Positions 32,937 to 45,724 of a DNA stretch of 64,000 nucleotides are shown piece by piece. Where the stretch lies: contig NC_133166.1 in assembly GCF_040802235.1 (NCBI RefSeq), positions 118,000,991-118,064,990 of the forward strand, read 5' to 3'. The notes beneath the pieces were generated by a model. It had not been told where the DNA came from. It saw only the letters and a list, made by a program, of their open reading frames with translations, and searched no databases. This DNA is from Manis javanica. Taxonomy: Eukaryota; Chordata; Mammalia; Pholidota; Manidae. Position numbers and translations under genes: made by a program. Position 1 is the stretch's first letter; every line of letters begins with the position of its first letter.

Positions 32937-32972
32937 TTCATTCATTCATTTATTTATTCATTCATTCATTCA
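32937..32972. repeat. (ATTC)n / (ATTT)n tetranucleotide repeat
   Basis: Run of TTCA/TTTA units, probably the tail of an old retroposon. The following sequence (gccatgtgccaaccactgct, ctctaggcaggggtcataca) looks like an ancient interspersed repeat. Confidence 0.75.
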
Positions 32973-33084
32973 ACAAAGTGTTCTTGAGTGATTGCCATGT
33001 GCCAACCACTGCTCTAGGCAGGGGTCATACAGCAGAGAAAAAAAATTCCCTGCTTTATGGAACTTAGATGTTAGTGGGAGCTTT

Positions 33085-33190
33085 GACTCCTGCTTCTGAG
33101 GATTGTGTGACTTTAGGGAAATCATTAGCCCTCTCTGTGACGGTTTCTTCCCAGAGTGTGAGGATGAAACGAGCTAACACCTGAAAGTAC
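33085..33190 (+). repeat. MIR SINE fragment
   Basis: Forward MIR core: gattgtgtgactttagggaa, atcattagccctctctgtga and gtgaggatgaaacgagctaa. Confidence 0.6.
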
Positions 33191-34351
33191 CTGCAGTCAC
33201 CATTAAGACAGCTTTGGACTGTGAGGGGTGGGGGACTACAGCAGTGGGCAGAAGAAGGGTTGCTAGAAATTTCCAAAAGTGTGTGTCTCCACTTACACCA
33301 CTGACAGCTGTTGGAAATATTCCCTTCCCCTGGGCCCAGAAGGAATGCCAGCTCTAGTTCCAGCAGGCAGTATCACAGGTTTTTAGGTTTTTTCAGCAGG
33401 TAGGGTCTAGGTTACCCCTTCTCTCCCCACCTTGCCTGGAATGGGGCAGGAGCCAGTCCCTGGACCACCCACCACCAGATATCTTGACATTCCTACCTCT
33501 GAACGAAGTACCTGGACAGTAATCCATGCTCTGTGGCTGCTGCAAAACCAGCTTCTCCTGCCTTCTTCCCTGTTGACCAAGAGGGTGGCCAGAACAAACA
33601 ATGGAGCAGATAAGTTGGCTCCAAGCCCAGGACACTAGCCTCAGCTTTTTCCCTCCTGGGGGCTGCTGGCGGCCAGGCTGCAGTGAGGGCCCAGCGTCCA
33701 CACCCTCTCCCATTCTTCCTTTCCTGCTCCAGCCCCTCCTTCCAAAGCCAAAAGTCTTTTAAGCAGATACCCTTTGTCTTTGTGGCATCCCTGACATCAC
33801 AGCTATCTTTCTGAAAACCCAGGTGTAAATCAGCTACCATTTTTATATTCACTGGAGAAACTTGCTCTTTCAAGGAAACAAATGTTTCATTTCACAAAGT
33901 TACTTTTGGGGAGTAACAGTGGTTACTTTTGGGGAGAGGGCCACATGTATGAGGGAGATGTTTACTTTTTATTGTTCTACCTTTCTGTATCAAGTACCTT
34001 CACCAGATGGAGTTGCTAATTTTATTTTTTAAATGTCGGAAGGGTTAACCGACTTGTAGCATTACAGGCCACTTTAGTTTATCTGTATTCTTGGTCCATG
34101 TTTAAAAAGCTGAATAAATGTTATTGAAAATGAAATAAAAATGAAAGAGCCATTGGTAAAGGAAATAATTAGCTCTTGGTTTTTATTTTTTAAAAGCATC
34201 CCCAAGTTTAAAAGTTTAGATTTTCTTTAAATACGGGAGGTGCTGGGAAAGGGGTACAGAACAAAATGGAGGAGAAAAGGCCGGGTTTCTGGCTGTGTGT
34301 TGCTGTGTGGTAGGACTGTCTCAACTGTAGGTTTAGTCACTATATGAGTAC

Positions 34352-34352
<1 letters not shown>

Positions 34353-34438
<86 letters not shown>
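34353..34438. repeat. Compound (TG)11(AG)32 microsatellite
   Basis: TG units 34353-34374 pass directly into an uninterrupted AG run 34375-34438. The pure purine run is long enough to be unstable and can form triplex DNA. Confidence 0.97.
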
Positions 34439-34443
<5 letters not shown>

Positions 34444-35389
34444 TGGTGCCTGTGTCTCTGTCTTTGCATGTCTATGCCTGTCTAAATGTCTCCACGTTGT
34501 CTCCACCTTTCTGTGCCCATTATGTGAGTGTCTGCATGTCTGTGGCTCCTTCTGCTGTCTGTCTCTTCCCTCCCCCACGGCCTGTACCCTGTGCTGGTAA
34601 CTGGACCTGGGACACAGCCCCCAGGGCTGGCAGCAGAGTTGGCTGCTGGGTATTTTTAGCCTGTAAACATGTTTGCCATTTCAGAGGACAGGGCCGCTGG
34701 TCGCAGCTCCAGCCCACTCATGATCTTGCCGCGAGGAGGGTGCTCCTGCCTGGGGCTAGGTCTGCTCAGGTCTCCAGCCTGGGGTCTCCCTTCCCCAGCA
34801 TTTGGGAAGGAAGGAAACTGGCTTGATGAGGGCAGGGGGTGGCCACCCAGGTGGGGAATAGAAAAGGATTCCTGGGGAGAAGGGGATCAGGTTGTGGAAG
34901 AGGGGGTGTTGTAGCCAGAAGGTCCCACACCCCATCATTAAGCGTTTAATAAAATCTCCATGTATTTAGAAGTGGCTGTGGGAAATGGCTGTAAAATGGG
35001 AAACTCAGCATCCTGCAAGTGGCAATGTGAGGAGAGGCTCGGAGAGGGGATCTGAGAAGAAAAGGGTAGGGTGAGAAGCGGGGGCTCAGGCTTCTCTCAG
35101 GGAGTCTGAATAGGAAGGTGGGCAGCCGGCTCTGCCGCTCCAAGAGTTGCAGGCCTGACTCCCGTGGGGCTGCAGCCAGAGCAGCACCGTGGTGGCTGGG
35201 GCACGGGTGACCCTGACCCCAGGAGGTGGGGCCAGCACCTCCGGACCAGTTCTGTTGGGGGAGGCCCTGAGGGGCCCCCAGAAAGAGAAAGTTAGAGAAA
35301 TAGGTGCTGCTGCCTGCAGCTTGGGAACGAATGAGGAAACTGGGCCTAGGATTCGGAGTGTAGTTGCCTGTGTTGAGAGAAAATCCTAA

Positions 35390-37320
35390 CGTCCGCCTCA
35401 GGCTGGAGGTCGCAGCCGAATCACCCAAGGCCCCAGCGCTTCCTGAACCCCTCGGTCCTTTCTGCAAAATGAGCAGATTCGCTGTTCCAGCTGAGAGGAT
35501 GAGCCTCAGGGAGCTTCGAGGCGTTTCTTGCCCACAAGGCCACCCACCGCATATGCTGGGGTCAGTTCCAGGCCCCGGCCAGGACAGGGGGCAGTGGGTG
35601 GGGACAGGGCGGAAGGCAGCACCTCTGCGGGGCGGCGCCCGCCTGGCCCGCGGCCCCCAGAGACAGCCCCCGACCCGCGGCCCGCTCCCGGGTCCCTTCG
35701 GTGTCGCCGATCTCTCGTCCCAGCCCCACTCCGGCCCCGCCCGGCCCCGCCCTCTCCCCACAGCTCGGGGCAGACCCGCCCGCCCCAGCCGGAGTTACAA
35801 GAGCCGCCTCCGCGCGCGGGGGCCCGGCCACTCGGAGCAGCTCCGCCGCGGGGACTGCACCGCCCGCCCTGCCGGACCCGCCCCGACTGGGGCTCGCCGC
35901 CTGCAGCAGCCTCAGCACCGCGACATCAGGCCCCGTTCTGGCTATGACTGTGCCCTGGGGCTGAGCGCGCAGGTAGGGGCGCCGGGCACACCGCGGCGTG
36001 GTGGGGCAGCAGGACACCGAGAAGGCGAGAGGGGAGGCCGCTGCAGTGCTTGGGCGAGGCGCTTTGGGTGAGTGTGCCACTGTGAGAGTTCCGACAGCTC
36101 GGAGCAAGCTGGGCAGCCCGGGGCTCTGCTCCGGAGTTGGTGTGCAAGTTGGACAAAGTTGTAAAATCGCGCCGAAGCGTACTTTGCCCCAGTCCTATTT
36201 CCCTCGATGGCTGACTGTTGGCTCTGCTTCACGGTGGGGCGCCCCGTTCCTGGCCTGGCAGCCCCTCGCGCCCCTGTCCCACCCCCTCCTCCTTGGGGCG
36301 GTGGCTCAGCGCGCGGCTCGGTTCCTAATCCATGTTTATTGGGCAAGTTTCCGAGATCGCCGCCGCGGCCCCTCGGCCCCTCCCGGCGCCCCTGCGCCCC
36401 CGCTCCTCCGAGCTGCCTCCGCGGTCCTTCCGCGGTCCCTCCCCGCTCCGCACACCTCCGCCCCAACTCCGCGTCCCCAATCCTCCCAGCCCCACCCGGT
36501 TCTGCACCACCCGCCTCTCTCCTTCTCGCTCCAGTTGCCCCGCCCTAGTCTTGCCCCTCCGTGTTGCCCGCTGCAGAAAATTCCTCTCTTCCTCTACCGC
36601 CGCAGCCTGGAAGTTTGCAGCGCGCCTCCCAGCGGGACGGGTGGGAGATGGGGTGGGGGCCGTAATTAGGGAGATTCCAGCACTGGGGCATGGGAGGGGG
36701 CGGGGGTAGGGCTGAGCTGCGGCACTGACCTCGGGACCGCCCCTTCCCCTCCAGAGCGGCGCTGTCTCCCCCACCCCACTCCCAAACCCGTCCGGGCGGG
36801 AGGGCCCCCGCCCCAGCGCCTGGCTCGGCGCCAGCAGCCTGAGGAATGTGGTGGTTGGAGCCGCTGACTAATTCAAACCAGAACTCGGGAAGGAGTGGAG
36901 AGGGGCAGAGAGGAGGGGGGAAGGGGCTGTGTGTGGGAGGTGGGGGCAGGGGCCGCGTACGGCGATGGAGAAGGGCTTCGTTGCCTTCCCGGGAACTCCG
37001 GCGGAGAGCCCCGGGAGGGAGGAGGGGGGGCGAGGTCCTGCCGCGGAGTTGGAACCGCAGTGTGCTTAGGGTGTGTTCAGAGCAGTGTGTTATGTAAGGT
37101 TTACCCGTGCGGGGAGGCGGTTGCAGTGTGTGAGGGCCCGGCCCTTCCCCGGCCGGTCTGGGCTCCCCCTGCAGCGCCAGGGCAGAGGATGTGGGGGTGC
37201 AGCCCTTTGGCGGCAGTGCAGTGGCCACGCGCGGCATGTGCGGCCCGAGCAGGGCTGGCTGTGCCCGTTGCGCGGGAGGGGAGCCGAGTGGGCACATGGG
37301 GCATCTCATAGCTCTGGCTG
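35390..37320. promoter_or_regulatory. AHNAK: CpG island, probable AHNAK promoter
   Basis: Dense CpG and GC for almost 2 kb with many GC boxes and no TATA box. It lies about 9 kb upstream of the AHNAK start codon and 9 kb downstream of EEF1G, as expected for the AHNAK promoter from the human arrangement. A TEAD-type GGAATG lies at 36843-36848. No annotated gene other than AHNAK is expected to start here. Confidence 0.7.
35780..35972 (+). other. AHNAK: Candidate AHNAK 5' non-coding exon 1
   Basis: GC-rich sequence ending in a good donor, GCGCAG|GTAGGG, with the exon end at 35972 and GT at 35973. It lies in the CpG island on the right strand. The left boundary is a guess because transcription start data are absent. 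Other donors in the island are possible. Confidence 0.35.
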
Positions 37321-40300
37321 CGCCCCGGCACCAGGCTGTGGAGCTTCAACACAAGGTGACCAGAGAACTGGGTGCGGTGGTGTGTCCTCGCACCTTTCAC
37401 AGGGTGTAGCTACAGGGAGGTGGTAGAAAGGTGCCCCCAGGGAGTCTGCAGTCGCCGAGGAGTGCCCTGCTCTAGGGTAGGATTTATGGAAAGGCAGGGC
37501 GGGATCTTCCCGTCTTGGAGAATGACCTGGAATTTTTGGAGGAAAAGAACCCAGACATTTACCTCTGTATCCCCAGCATAGTGTGGGGCTCTCAACAGTT
37601 GGTTTTGAGACAGTTTCCTGTATTAAAATCCAGCCTCTGATTGCAGGATTGAATGCCCTTACTGGCACAGCCTAGCACATGGCAGGGGTTGGGTTGATTT
37701 TGTGGGGCTCAGTAATGCTGTGGGGCTGTAGTGATGTGATAGGCTAAGGCAAAGCGTAGCGGAGGAGAGATTGAAGATGCCTTGGAAGGCGTTTTAGGGC
37801 CTCCACACCTATGCTGGAAATCTCCACAGTAGATCCTACTTCCAGTCACCCTCTCTTCCTGCCCCCCAAGAGGGAAATCCCTGGGGCAGGGTGTGGCACT
37901 CACTTCCTTTCTGAAGCTGAATGGCAAAGCTTCCTTCTCCTTGGCCCAGAGGGGTGGTGGGTCAGGCCAGCATGTGGTAGGCGGAGTAGAAGGAGAGGGG
38001 CACCCCAGGCTTAAGGGGCACTTCCTCGCTCTGGGCTGTGAGCTCTGACATGAGGAAGGCAAAGAGAAGCCCCAGGACCGTGGGAGCTGGGCTAGCAGAG
38101 GACACGGGGTTGGCGATGGGTGTTACGGGGTGGCTAAGCCCCCCTCTAAAGCCCTATCCTTAAGAGATTATATGTAGGGGCATTGGTTGGAGAACAAGGA
38201 CACACAGGTAACCACATGAGGCGTACGGGCTCAGTGCTGCCCACACGGAGGCCACGTCAGTGATTCTGGGGTCCTGGTCTGGGCGGCTCTTTGAAGAACT
38301 GACCCCACAGAGCTGAGGACTGGGGCCAGGCAGCCTTGGTTCAGGGGGTGAGGCTACAGGTCCCCACTTGGGGTGGACACGAGATAGGGAACTAAGCGAG
38401 CCTAGAGGGAGAAAGTCAGCCTAGGTCCAGGGTAGGGAATGGACTGGGGGTCCCCACGGAGGCCCCGAGAGAGGCACTGCTAGGCTGTATTATTTGGCTC
38501 AACTTGGAATGCTGGCTGGTGCTGGCAGAGCACACCCGGAGCCTGAGCTGGTTGGAGGGGCTGAGGCCAAGCTGTGGGGGTGGAGGGGTGCATATGGCTC
38601 TGGGGTGTGGTCACCACCTTCCTAGGAACTTGGGAACCGCCTGGGGACAGACAGCACAACCGGGAGAGCCAGTCTGACTCCTAACAGGACCTCTACCCCT
38701 GCTGTCTCCTCACTCCCAGGTGCCCCCACAGTTCTGTCCCTGGAGCTGGGCTGACCATGTGTACATGCACGTGAGAAGGCAAGGTGGCCCTGGAGGGGCT
38801 TAGAATGTGCCAGGTCACTTGGGCGGCCAGGTGGCAAGTGTCCAGGGCCTTCTGCGCTCTCTCTGACCCCCGAGGGCGTCATCTGGGCTCCCAGGGAGCT
38901 GGCGTTTCCCTGGGCTCCTGTCATCCCCCTGGGCTCCTGGGCCTTCCTGAACAATTGTGTTTTCCTCCCCAGGGAGTGTGGGGGGCCACACGGGTGGGCC
39001 ACAGCAGGGCTCAGCAGGACTGTGTGTGCCTGAGGTTTGATGGCACCCCTCTTCCTCCCTGTCAGCCTCAGCTCCCTCAGGAGGACGGCTGGGCTGTTGA
39101 GGCTGGAGGCTTTGGGCCCAGGGGTCACAGTTTCTCCGAGGCCTTGGGTACCTGTGACTGCTGGTGCCACAGCAGTGAGCTGTGAGAGGGGGTCCCTCTG
39201 GCAGTCCTGGTGGTCCTTTCTTTGCAGTGGGCCTACATGTGTCACCTCTGCTTGCATCTGGAACTCATAGGGCAGAGTACAGCGGTGGGACTCCACCCTG
39301 TTGGTGGGGGTCTCATGGGGGCCACAGGGACTCTTAAGTAAGGACTGAAGTCAGAGTCCCTGTCCTGCAGTTTGCGTCCAGAGGTCCGCGGGAGGGTGAG
39401 GCCAGCCCTGGGTGTGAGGCTCCGGCTGAGCCAGGCGCTGCGCACGGCTGGTCAGGGAGGGGCATCCTGCCCTGTCCCTGGGGGCCAGAGCGGAGGTTCT
39501 AGGGGAAGGGGAGGTGCTTGGAGCTGATCCCGGCTTGGTGTCCCAGCTGGGCTGGGGGGCGGCCCTTTGGCAGCAGAGTCCAGTGGCCTGGATCTGAGCG
39601 CCTGCATTAGCGTGGCCTGGCCTCTGGGCGGAGAGCTCGCCTGGGGGGCAGTTCTGCACCAGTGGGCAGCTCCCAGGCTGTCATCTGCCCCCCAGGGTGA
39701 GCCAGAGGGACCTCTTTACCCCTGTGCCCCATGGAGGGCACCACCCGCAGAGCTGGTGTCCTAATCCCAGCAGTCCTGTGTCAGGGCCCACTCCTCCCTG
39801 GCTCTATGGCCAGGTGTGGGGACCTCCCGCCGGCAAATATAATGCTGCCCTCAGTCCCCTGTCACAAGGAGAGGGGAGAGTCCCTTTTGGTCAGGGGAGG
39901 AAGAGGGACGCTCTCCTCACTGGAAGTGAGAACTTGGAGCTTCAGAGGGCCCCAGAGCCTGCTGGAGTGGTGGGAGGAAGCTGGGCGCTGTGTGGGGAGA
40001 GAGGCCAAGGGTGCCAGGAAGGAGCCCCGAAAGCAGCTGGCTCACCTGGGCAAGGCTGCCCTGCAAGTCGAGGTGCAGAAAACTACAACATGATGGTGGG
40101 GGCAGGGGGCGGGGCTGCTGGGGACAGGGCTGGAGTGATGAAGGTGGACAAACGTCCCCCTGGTGGGAATTGTGGACCAGGCTGCGCTGGGCTGGCAGCC
40201 CAGGGAGCAAGGGAGCAAGTCAGGTGATGCACACAGGTAGAGGGAGGTGCACACACTGGGAACCAGGTTAAGGTGCCTCCATGATGGGCAGGGTGCAGGG

Positions 40301-41344
40301 CTGCCTAGGCAGGTGTATGTTGTGAGCTGGTGAAGGCAGGGCCTGTGGGCCTGCTCTGGGCTGTGAAGAGTGGGAACGGGGCTGCTGAGCGTCTGTGCGT
40401 GCGTCCTTGTGTGTCTTTGAATGTGTCTCCAGTGCCCATGCTGCTTGGCTCTTAAAACATGTTCATCTAATTCTCCCTGATAATTCCACCCCACCCCCAA
40501 CACACACAACCCATTCAACCTAAAAGTGTCCCCTTGGGGTGTCCCGCCCGGAATCAGCTTGAGTGTGGAAGTTCTTGATGCCAGCTTAGACTCCTAAGAT
40601 CACTTGTGCAGCACCCCTCCACTTTGAATAGGGCCCCTTGTTCTCCAGACAGAGAGCTGGCAGCCACATGTGTGGGGGTCCATGTAGAGGTTTAGGCCCC
40701 GGAAGGGTTGCTGCCCTATGTTTCTCCTTGTTCTCTGGGACAAGGGTCTGCCGGCATGGCTGTTCCTATTTCCCAGCGAGTGGAAATACTTGCCTTGCCC
40801 TGCTGGTGCCTGTCTCTGGAGTGGGCCTGGTGCCCGCCCAGCCCCAGAAGGGGGCGATTTCCTCAGCCTCCTGCTGGGGCCCAAGAGAGTCCACAGGTGA
40901 CCTGGGATCGTGCCTGCCTTCCGGGGACACAGGCTCGATGAGCCCCAGAACCAGAAGGCCCCTTGGATCTTGGGTTCTGGGATGCTTGGGGCTCTGTGCA
41001 TCCTGGGATTGCTGTCCCCAGGCTGGGCCAGGATGAGGCTTGCGTGGGAGGGAGGGAGGCTGGTGGCCACTTGTCCTCCCTCCTGGGCTTGTGGCCCCCG
41101 AAGGGCATCACTGCTCCCTGGGTGAGTCTCCTTCTGCTCCTGGGTCTCCGGGTCCCTCACTGCATCTCAGCCGCTCCCATTCTGTGTTTATGTTCCTTGC
41201 CCTGGGGCGCCCTTCTCCGCTGTGTCCATCTCCCTGTGCCCACCTCCAGTGTGGGTGTCTCTTCTGCGTGCCTCCCTGTGCATCTTTTTCTGAGGTTCCT
41301 TATCCTCTATGAGTACCTGCTTGTGTCTTAGTTCCTCTCCCTGG

Positions 41345-41545
41345 GTAAAGACCGTGGCCTTAGAGTCCGAGAACCCAGGGCTTGCATTTCAGTTCTATCT
41401 CACACTCGGGCAAGTCATCTTACCTTTGGGGTCCTGTTTCTGCATCTCTAAGTTAAGGGCATGAATTCTTAATCACAGAGGGTTGTTTTGGGGATCCAAT
41501 GAGACCCCAGGCGTGGAACTACAGCACAGTACCTGGCACGCCGTA
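41345..41545 (+). repeat. MIR SINE
   Basis: Forward MIR: gagaacccagggcttgcatt, ctcgggcaagtcatcttacc, gagggttgttttggggatcc and cagtacctggcacgccgtag. Confidence 0.75.
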
Positions 41546-44500
41546 GGGCATTCTTTGAACGTGTTGGGGCTTTTCTTTCCGTGCAGAGCTTTCTCATCCT
41601 CTGTCGCCTGGTGAGTGTTTATGAGCGGGAATGGCTCCTCTGGGTGTGTGTCTCTTTTCTTTCGGTAGCTAACCTCTGGTGCTGGTGGTAAGTGTGTGGG
41701 GCTTTCCCTGCAGTGGAGGTCGGGAGCTCTGGGCATGAGTCATTTCATTCTCCTGGGCTTGGGGACTGCTCATCCCTGGCCCATGTGTGGTGGGGTGGTT
41801 TGCTCGCATGTGTCCGCTGTGCTGGGTGGGAGTGTCATTGCTGTTGGTGTCCCCTGCCGTGGGTGGGAGTGCTTCTCTCTCCCCGGGCATGTCTCTCCTG
41901 TGTCTAGCCTGTGCTGGGCATATGCTCAAACTTGTGCCCCTCTGGTGTGTATTTTGGCCTCGGGTTTGGCGCTCGGAGGCATTGTGTCTCTCGGAGAGTG
42001 TGTGTGTATCAGTTCTGTCATCGCGACACATGAGCTGGCTGGAAGGATTGCTTTCGCTGCTGCAGCAACTGGGTGGGCCCCCTCCCTAGCTGACTTCCTT
42101 CTGGCTCTGCCCAGGTGTTGTCCCCGGCCACAGAGGTGGCATGGGCAGAGCCCTGATGCTCGGCACATCTGCTTTGTGGTTTTGAATTGATGGGACAGCC
42201 TCGTCCTCTGGGTGCTTCTGACTTGATTTAACGCTCTCCGTACAGTCCCAGCTGGGGTAGCCTCACCATCTCACTCCTTATTCACCGTCCAAGCAGCCCT
42301 TGGCCTTAGGGGGCCTCCACTCTAGCCCTTCCCATCATGAAGCATACTGTGAGCCAGTGAGCCAGTGACCGGGGGCCATGGGGCGGGGTGGGGAGCTGGC
42401 AGACCCAGTCAGAAGGCCCCAACGACCCCCCATTCTCATCTCTCTGGGCCTCACCTTCCCCTTCTGTAAATATGAGGCAGTACTGTCCCAGAGAACCTTC
42501 TGCGGGGTGGCAGTGTTCTGCACTGTTTAACATGGTAGCTGTGAGTGGCTGTTGGGTTCATGAAATGTAGCCACTGCAACCAATGAACTAAAATTTAAAT
42601 GAAATTATATTGAATTTAAATTTAAACAGCCACACGTGTCTGCCATGCTGACAGCAGCATGGCTCTGGGTTTTTCTGGCTCCAGAGGCCTATGGCACTGG
42701 CTGAATGGACAGAATTCCCCAGAGTTCCAAAGACCTTCATTTGGGTGGCTGAGCCCTCAGACCCCACACGCACTTGCCTTGTGTGGGAGGAGAAAGAAGG
42801 GCCATCTGGGCTTGGTACAGGCTCCAGGGGTTGGGGAGACACAGAACTGGGACCCTGATGCAGGAAACAGGACATTGCCATCATGTGCTTGAATTCCCCA
42901 CCCGCACCCTCATGTCCAGTCACCTGAAAGGCCCAGCTAAGACGAGAGGGGAGGGGAGTCTCTCCCAGCTGTGCCAGAAGGTGAGGCCCGAGGCAGAGGG
43001 GGCAGAATGCTTGGCAACCCCAAGTTGCCAGCAAGCCAGCAGGTGCCCTGTCAGGGCCAACCTGCAGCCTTGGGTCCCATGCCCCTGTTGTTATGGGCTG
43101 TGGACCCTTCTCTGCTCACGGTGGCCTCCTCCCTACCTCATTAGCCCCCTGGGTCGAGGCATGGAGCAAATTTCTCTGATTTGTGCTTCTGGGGACCCCT
43201 AGCCTGGAGCTCTGTTCTGAGTTGCTGAGAGGGAAGCTGTCTGCTGGTCTCCTTCCTGGGAGCTCCAGCCCCTCTGGCACTGGGGGGTCTGGCCAGCGAA
43301 GCACTCTGTCGATTGGGTTTTAGGCGTGACCCTTTGCATGTCTGAAGCTGTTGCAGCCGCAGTGACTCACTGGGGAAAGAGGGAGGGTGGGGCCGAGATG
43401 TGGGCAAGGGTGAGCTGGCCTGCTCTCTGCTCCCCCGCTTGGCTGCGGCTGGCTCAGCAGCAGGATGCGGGGCAGAGGAAAGGAGCCCTGCACAAGGAGG
43501 AAGAGGGGGTGCCAGAGCAATCCGGGGCTTCAGAGATCTAAGAAGGCCTTGGGCTGGAAGCCTTTTTCCTTCCCTGCCCTGGCATCTTTTCCACAGGGCT
43601 GGCTTCTAGGTGCTGCGGAAGACACTGTTTGTGTTCCAGCTTTGCTGTGTCACACTGAGCAAGGTCAGTGTCTTTGCTGGTGGGCTCCTGTACTTGTCAA
43701 GAGAGGAGGTGATTCGCCCAGCTCACACCTGTGCTAACAGGCGCTCATCTGCAGCTCGGCTCACCTCCTAGCCAGCAGCTGTGCTGATACGAAGGCATAT
43801 AGTAAATACGGCATGTGGGAGCCCGGGTGGTGGCGACCGGTATTCTGTGTGGCCATCTTCACCTGTTTTGTGATCTGCCTGACATTGGAACTGCTAAGTC
43901 TCCATGAATTTCCAAGAGACACAGTCCTGTTCTCAGAGGCAAACTCTAGCACTTTCAAGACCCCATTTATATTTCATTCCCCCCAGAAGGCTCTCAAGCC
44001 TTCTGGAACATTCTGAGGTTAAATTGGTCTTGGCTTGCTCATAATTTATAGCCGGGACAGGAACTTAGTCTTTTAAATCTCCATAACTGGCACATAGAAT
44101 GAATTCAAGAAATGTTTAGAAGATGCATGAGTGAGGTTAGGTAACAGTCGAATGCAGGTTGCAGGCCAGGGCTGGGCTAAGCCATGTCTGTGCACGGCTG
44201 GTTTTCTCTGCAGTTGTCCTGTACAATGTTGGACACAGAGGAGGCGATTGGTATGCATGTGTTTATTGATTGGTTGACTAATTTCTGGATGTAAACAGCT
44301 TTAGGGTGCGGCTTTGGGTGAGGTTTTCCATTATCTATAGCGTCCCCCACAAGGTTGCACACAGACCTGCTTTGTGTGGTAACACTGCCACCCTTTTGTG
44401 TGGGTGGCTGCACGCCGTGGCCATATCCAGAGTCCTGCCTGCTGTCTTCCCGGGGTGCCTCAGCAGCTGACAGCTCATCCTGTGGCTGGAGGGCATCTTT

Positions 44501-44849
44501 GCTCCTCAATGCCCGCACCTATGGGGGCCTGGCGCAGGGCCCTGTGTGGGCAGCAGATGGTCCCTGACTCACTACGTCCCTGCGGCAGCTCAGCTGAACT
44601 CCAGCTCTGGGCTTGGGTTGGTGCCTGGGGGGCCTGGGGGCCTTTTGCTCAGGGCCCCTGGAGCACGCAGCTGGTGGGGGTCCTCCTGTCCTGAGGACAG
44701 GGTTAGACACGACGGCCCAGAGTCACTGTTTGTCCCTGGGGGTGGGGTGGCACCTGCCTTGCTTTCAGGCCTGCCAGCTGCCCCCAGCACTGGAGACCCT
44801 CTGAGGCAGGTCCATCCTCTCAGCTGCAGGCCTGATATGGATGGCATAG

Positions 44850-45160
44850 GGAAAAGTTGTGGACTCAGAGCTCAAGCACAGTTGCTGTCTTCTTGTGGGG
44901 CCCAGGCACACTGGCCCCTCTGAATCTCAGTCTCTCCAGCTGTAAAGTGGGGACAGTAATGTCTCCCTCCTGAGGCTGTGATCAAGAACCTAGTGAGAAA
45001 GTGTATGTTGTGATGCTCCCTTGCCCAGAGCTTTTTCACGCACGCTCTCTCATTCCTCACGGAAATCCTTTATCATCTCCATTTTCACAGATGAGGAAAT
45101 GGATGTTCAGAGAAGTTGAGTGACTTGGCCAGAGTCACACAGCTGGAGGAGTCTGGCCAC
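44850..45160. repeat. Two MIR SINEs in opposite orientation
   Basis: Forward copy at about 44850-45010 (ctcagtctctccagctgtaa, agtggggacagtaatgtctc). Reverse copy at about 45045-45160 (ccattttcacagatgaggaa, gagtgacttggccagagtca, cacagctggagg). Confidence 0.75.
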
Positions 45161-45724
45161 CTCTAAGCCCCCTTCCTGTGATTCCAGGTTGGAGAGTCAC
45201 ATATGGGTGGAACCAATGACAGTAGTCGGGGTCGGGGTTGTGGTCTGGCCCCCGGAGCAGAACATCCAGCTGTGCCTTGCGTGGCAGCTGGTCGGGGTTT
45301 GCGCAAGCCAGTTGTTGAGTGTGAGCATCACTGTGAACTCTTCCCTAGGCTGTGTGATCGTGACTCCCCACCAGAGAGACTGAGGCGAGAGGAAGGAGGG
45401 GCGGGCTCCTGGCAAGGCACTCGCTCCTGAACAGAGTCCTGCAGAAGGTCAGTCGGAGGAGGGTGTCGGCGGAGGGGGAGGTGGTGGCCTGCAGAGAGGA
45501 GAGGCCCCAGGCGGCATCTGGGGGCAGGGCCCCGGTGGGAGTGGCGAGGGGCTGGCTGCAGCCACTGTCCCCTCTGCACATTCTCTGCCGTGTCTTGGGA
45601 GCACACATCTTGGAGAGATGTTCCAGGCCCCAGGAGCTCATGACCCCAAAGACCCCAGCTTCCTCGCCCCCCCGTGCCCTTGCACCTCCACTGTCCTGAG
45701 CTCCGTTTCTTTACCTCATCCCAG

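Larger units (their letters stand above)
31746..35389. other. Intergenic region upstream of the AHNAK CpG island
   Basis: No gene recognised. It holds an ATTC-type simple repeat, a forward MIR, an AT-rich stretch (about 33890-34220), a compound TG/AG microsatellite, and then unique sequence that becomes GC-rich. Confidence 0.6.
37321..45724 (+). other. AHNAK: AHNAK 5' intron region (may contain unrecognised non-coding exons)
   Basis: Mostly unique, GC-rich mammalian intron sequence with no recognisable coding exon. It contains MIR copies at about 41345-41545 (forward), 44850-45010 (forward) and 45045-45160 (reverse). An AT-rich patch at 42570-42645 (gaaatgtagccactgcaacc, aatttaaatttaaacagcc) resembles an old DNA-transposon-like repeat. 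AP-1 motifs occur at 41736-41742, 43363-43369 and 44565-44571. Confidence 0.55.

Noticed and set aside
34946-37320. Long open frames on both strands in and around the CpG island (up to 271 codons).
   Set aside because: High GC lowers stop frequency. The translations are Pro/Arg/Ala/Gly-rich with no domain, overlap each other in several frames, and begin at random ATGs.
43813-44016. Small open frame (67 codons) with a hydrophobic, membrane-like stretch in the AHNAK 5' intron.
   Set aside because: Lies in an intron, no recognisable family, weak context. A single hydrophobic run in a short random frame is common.
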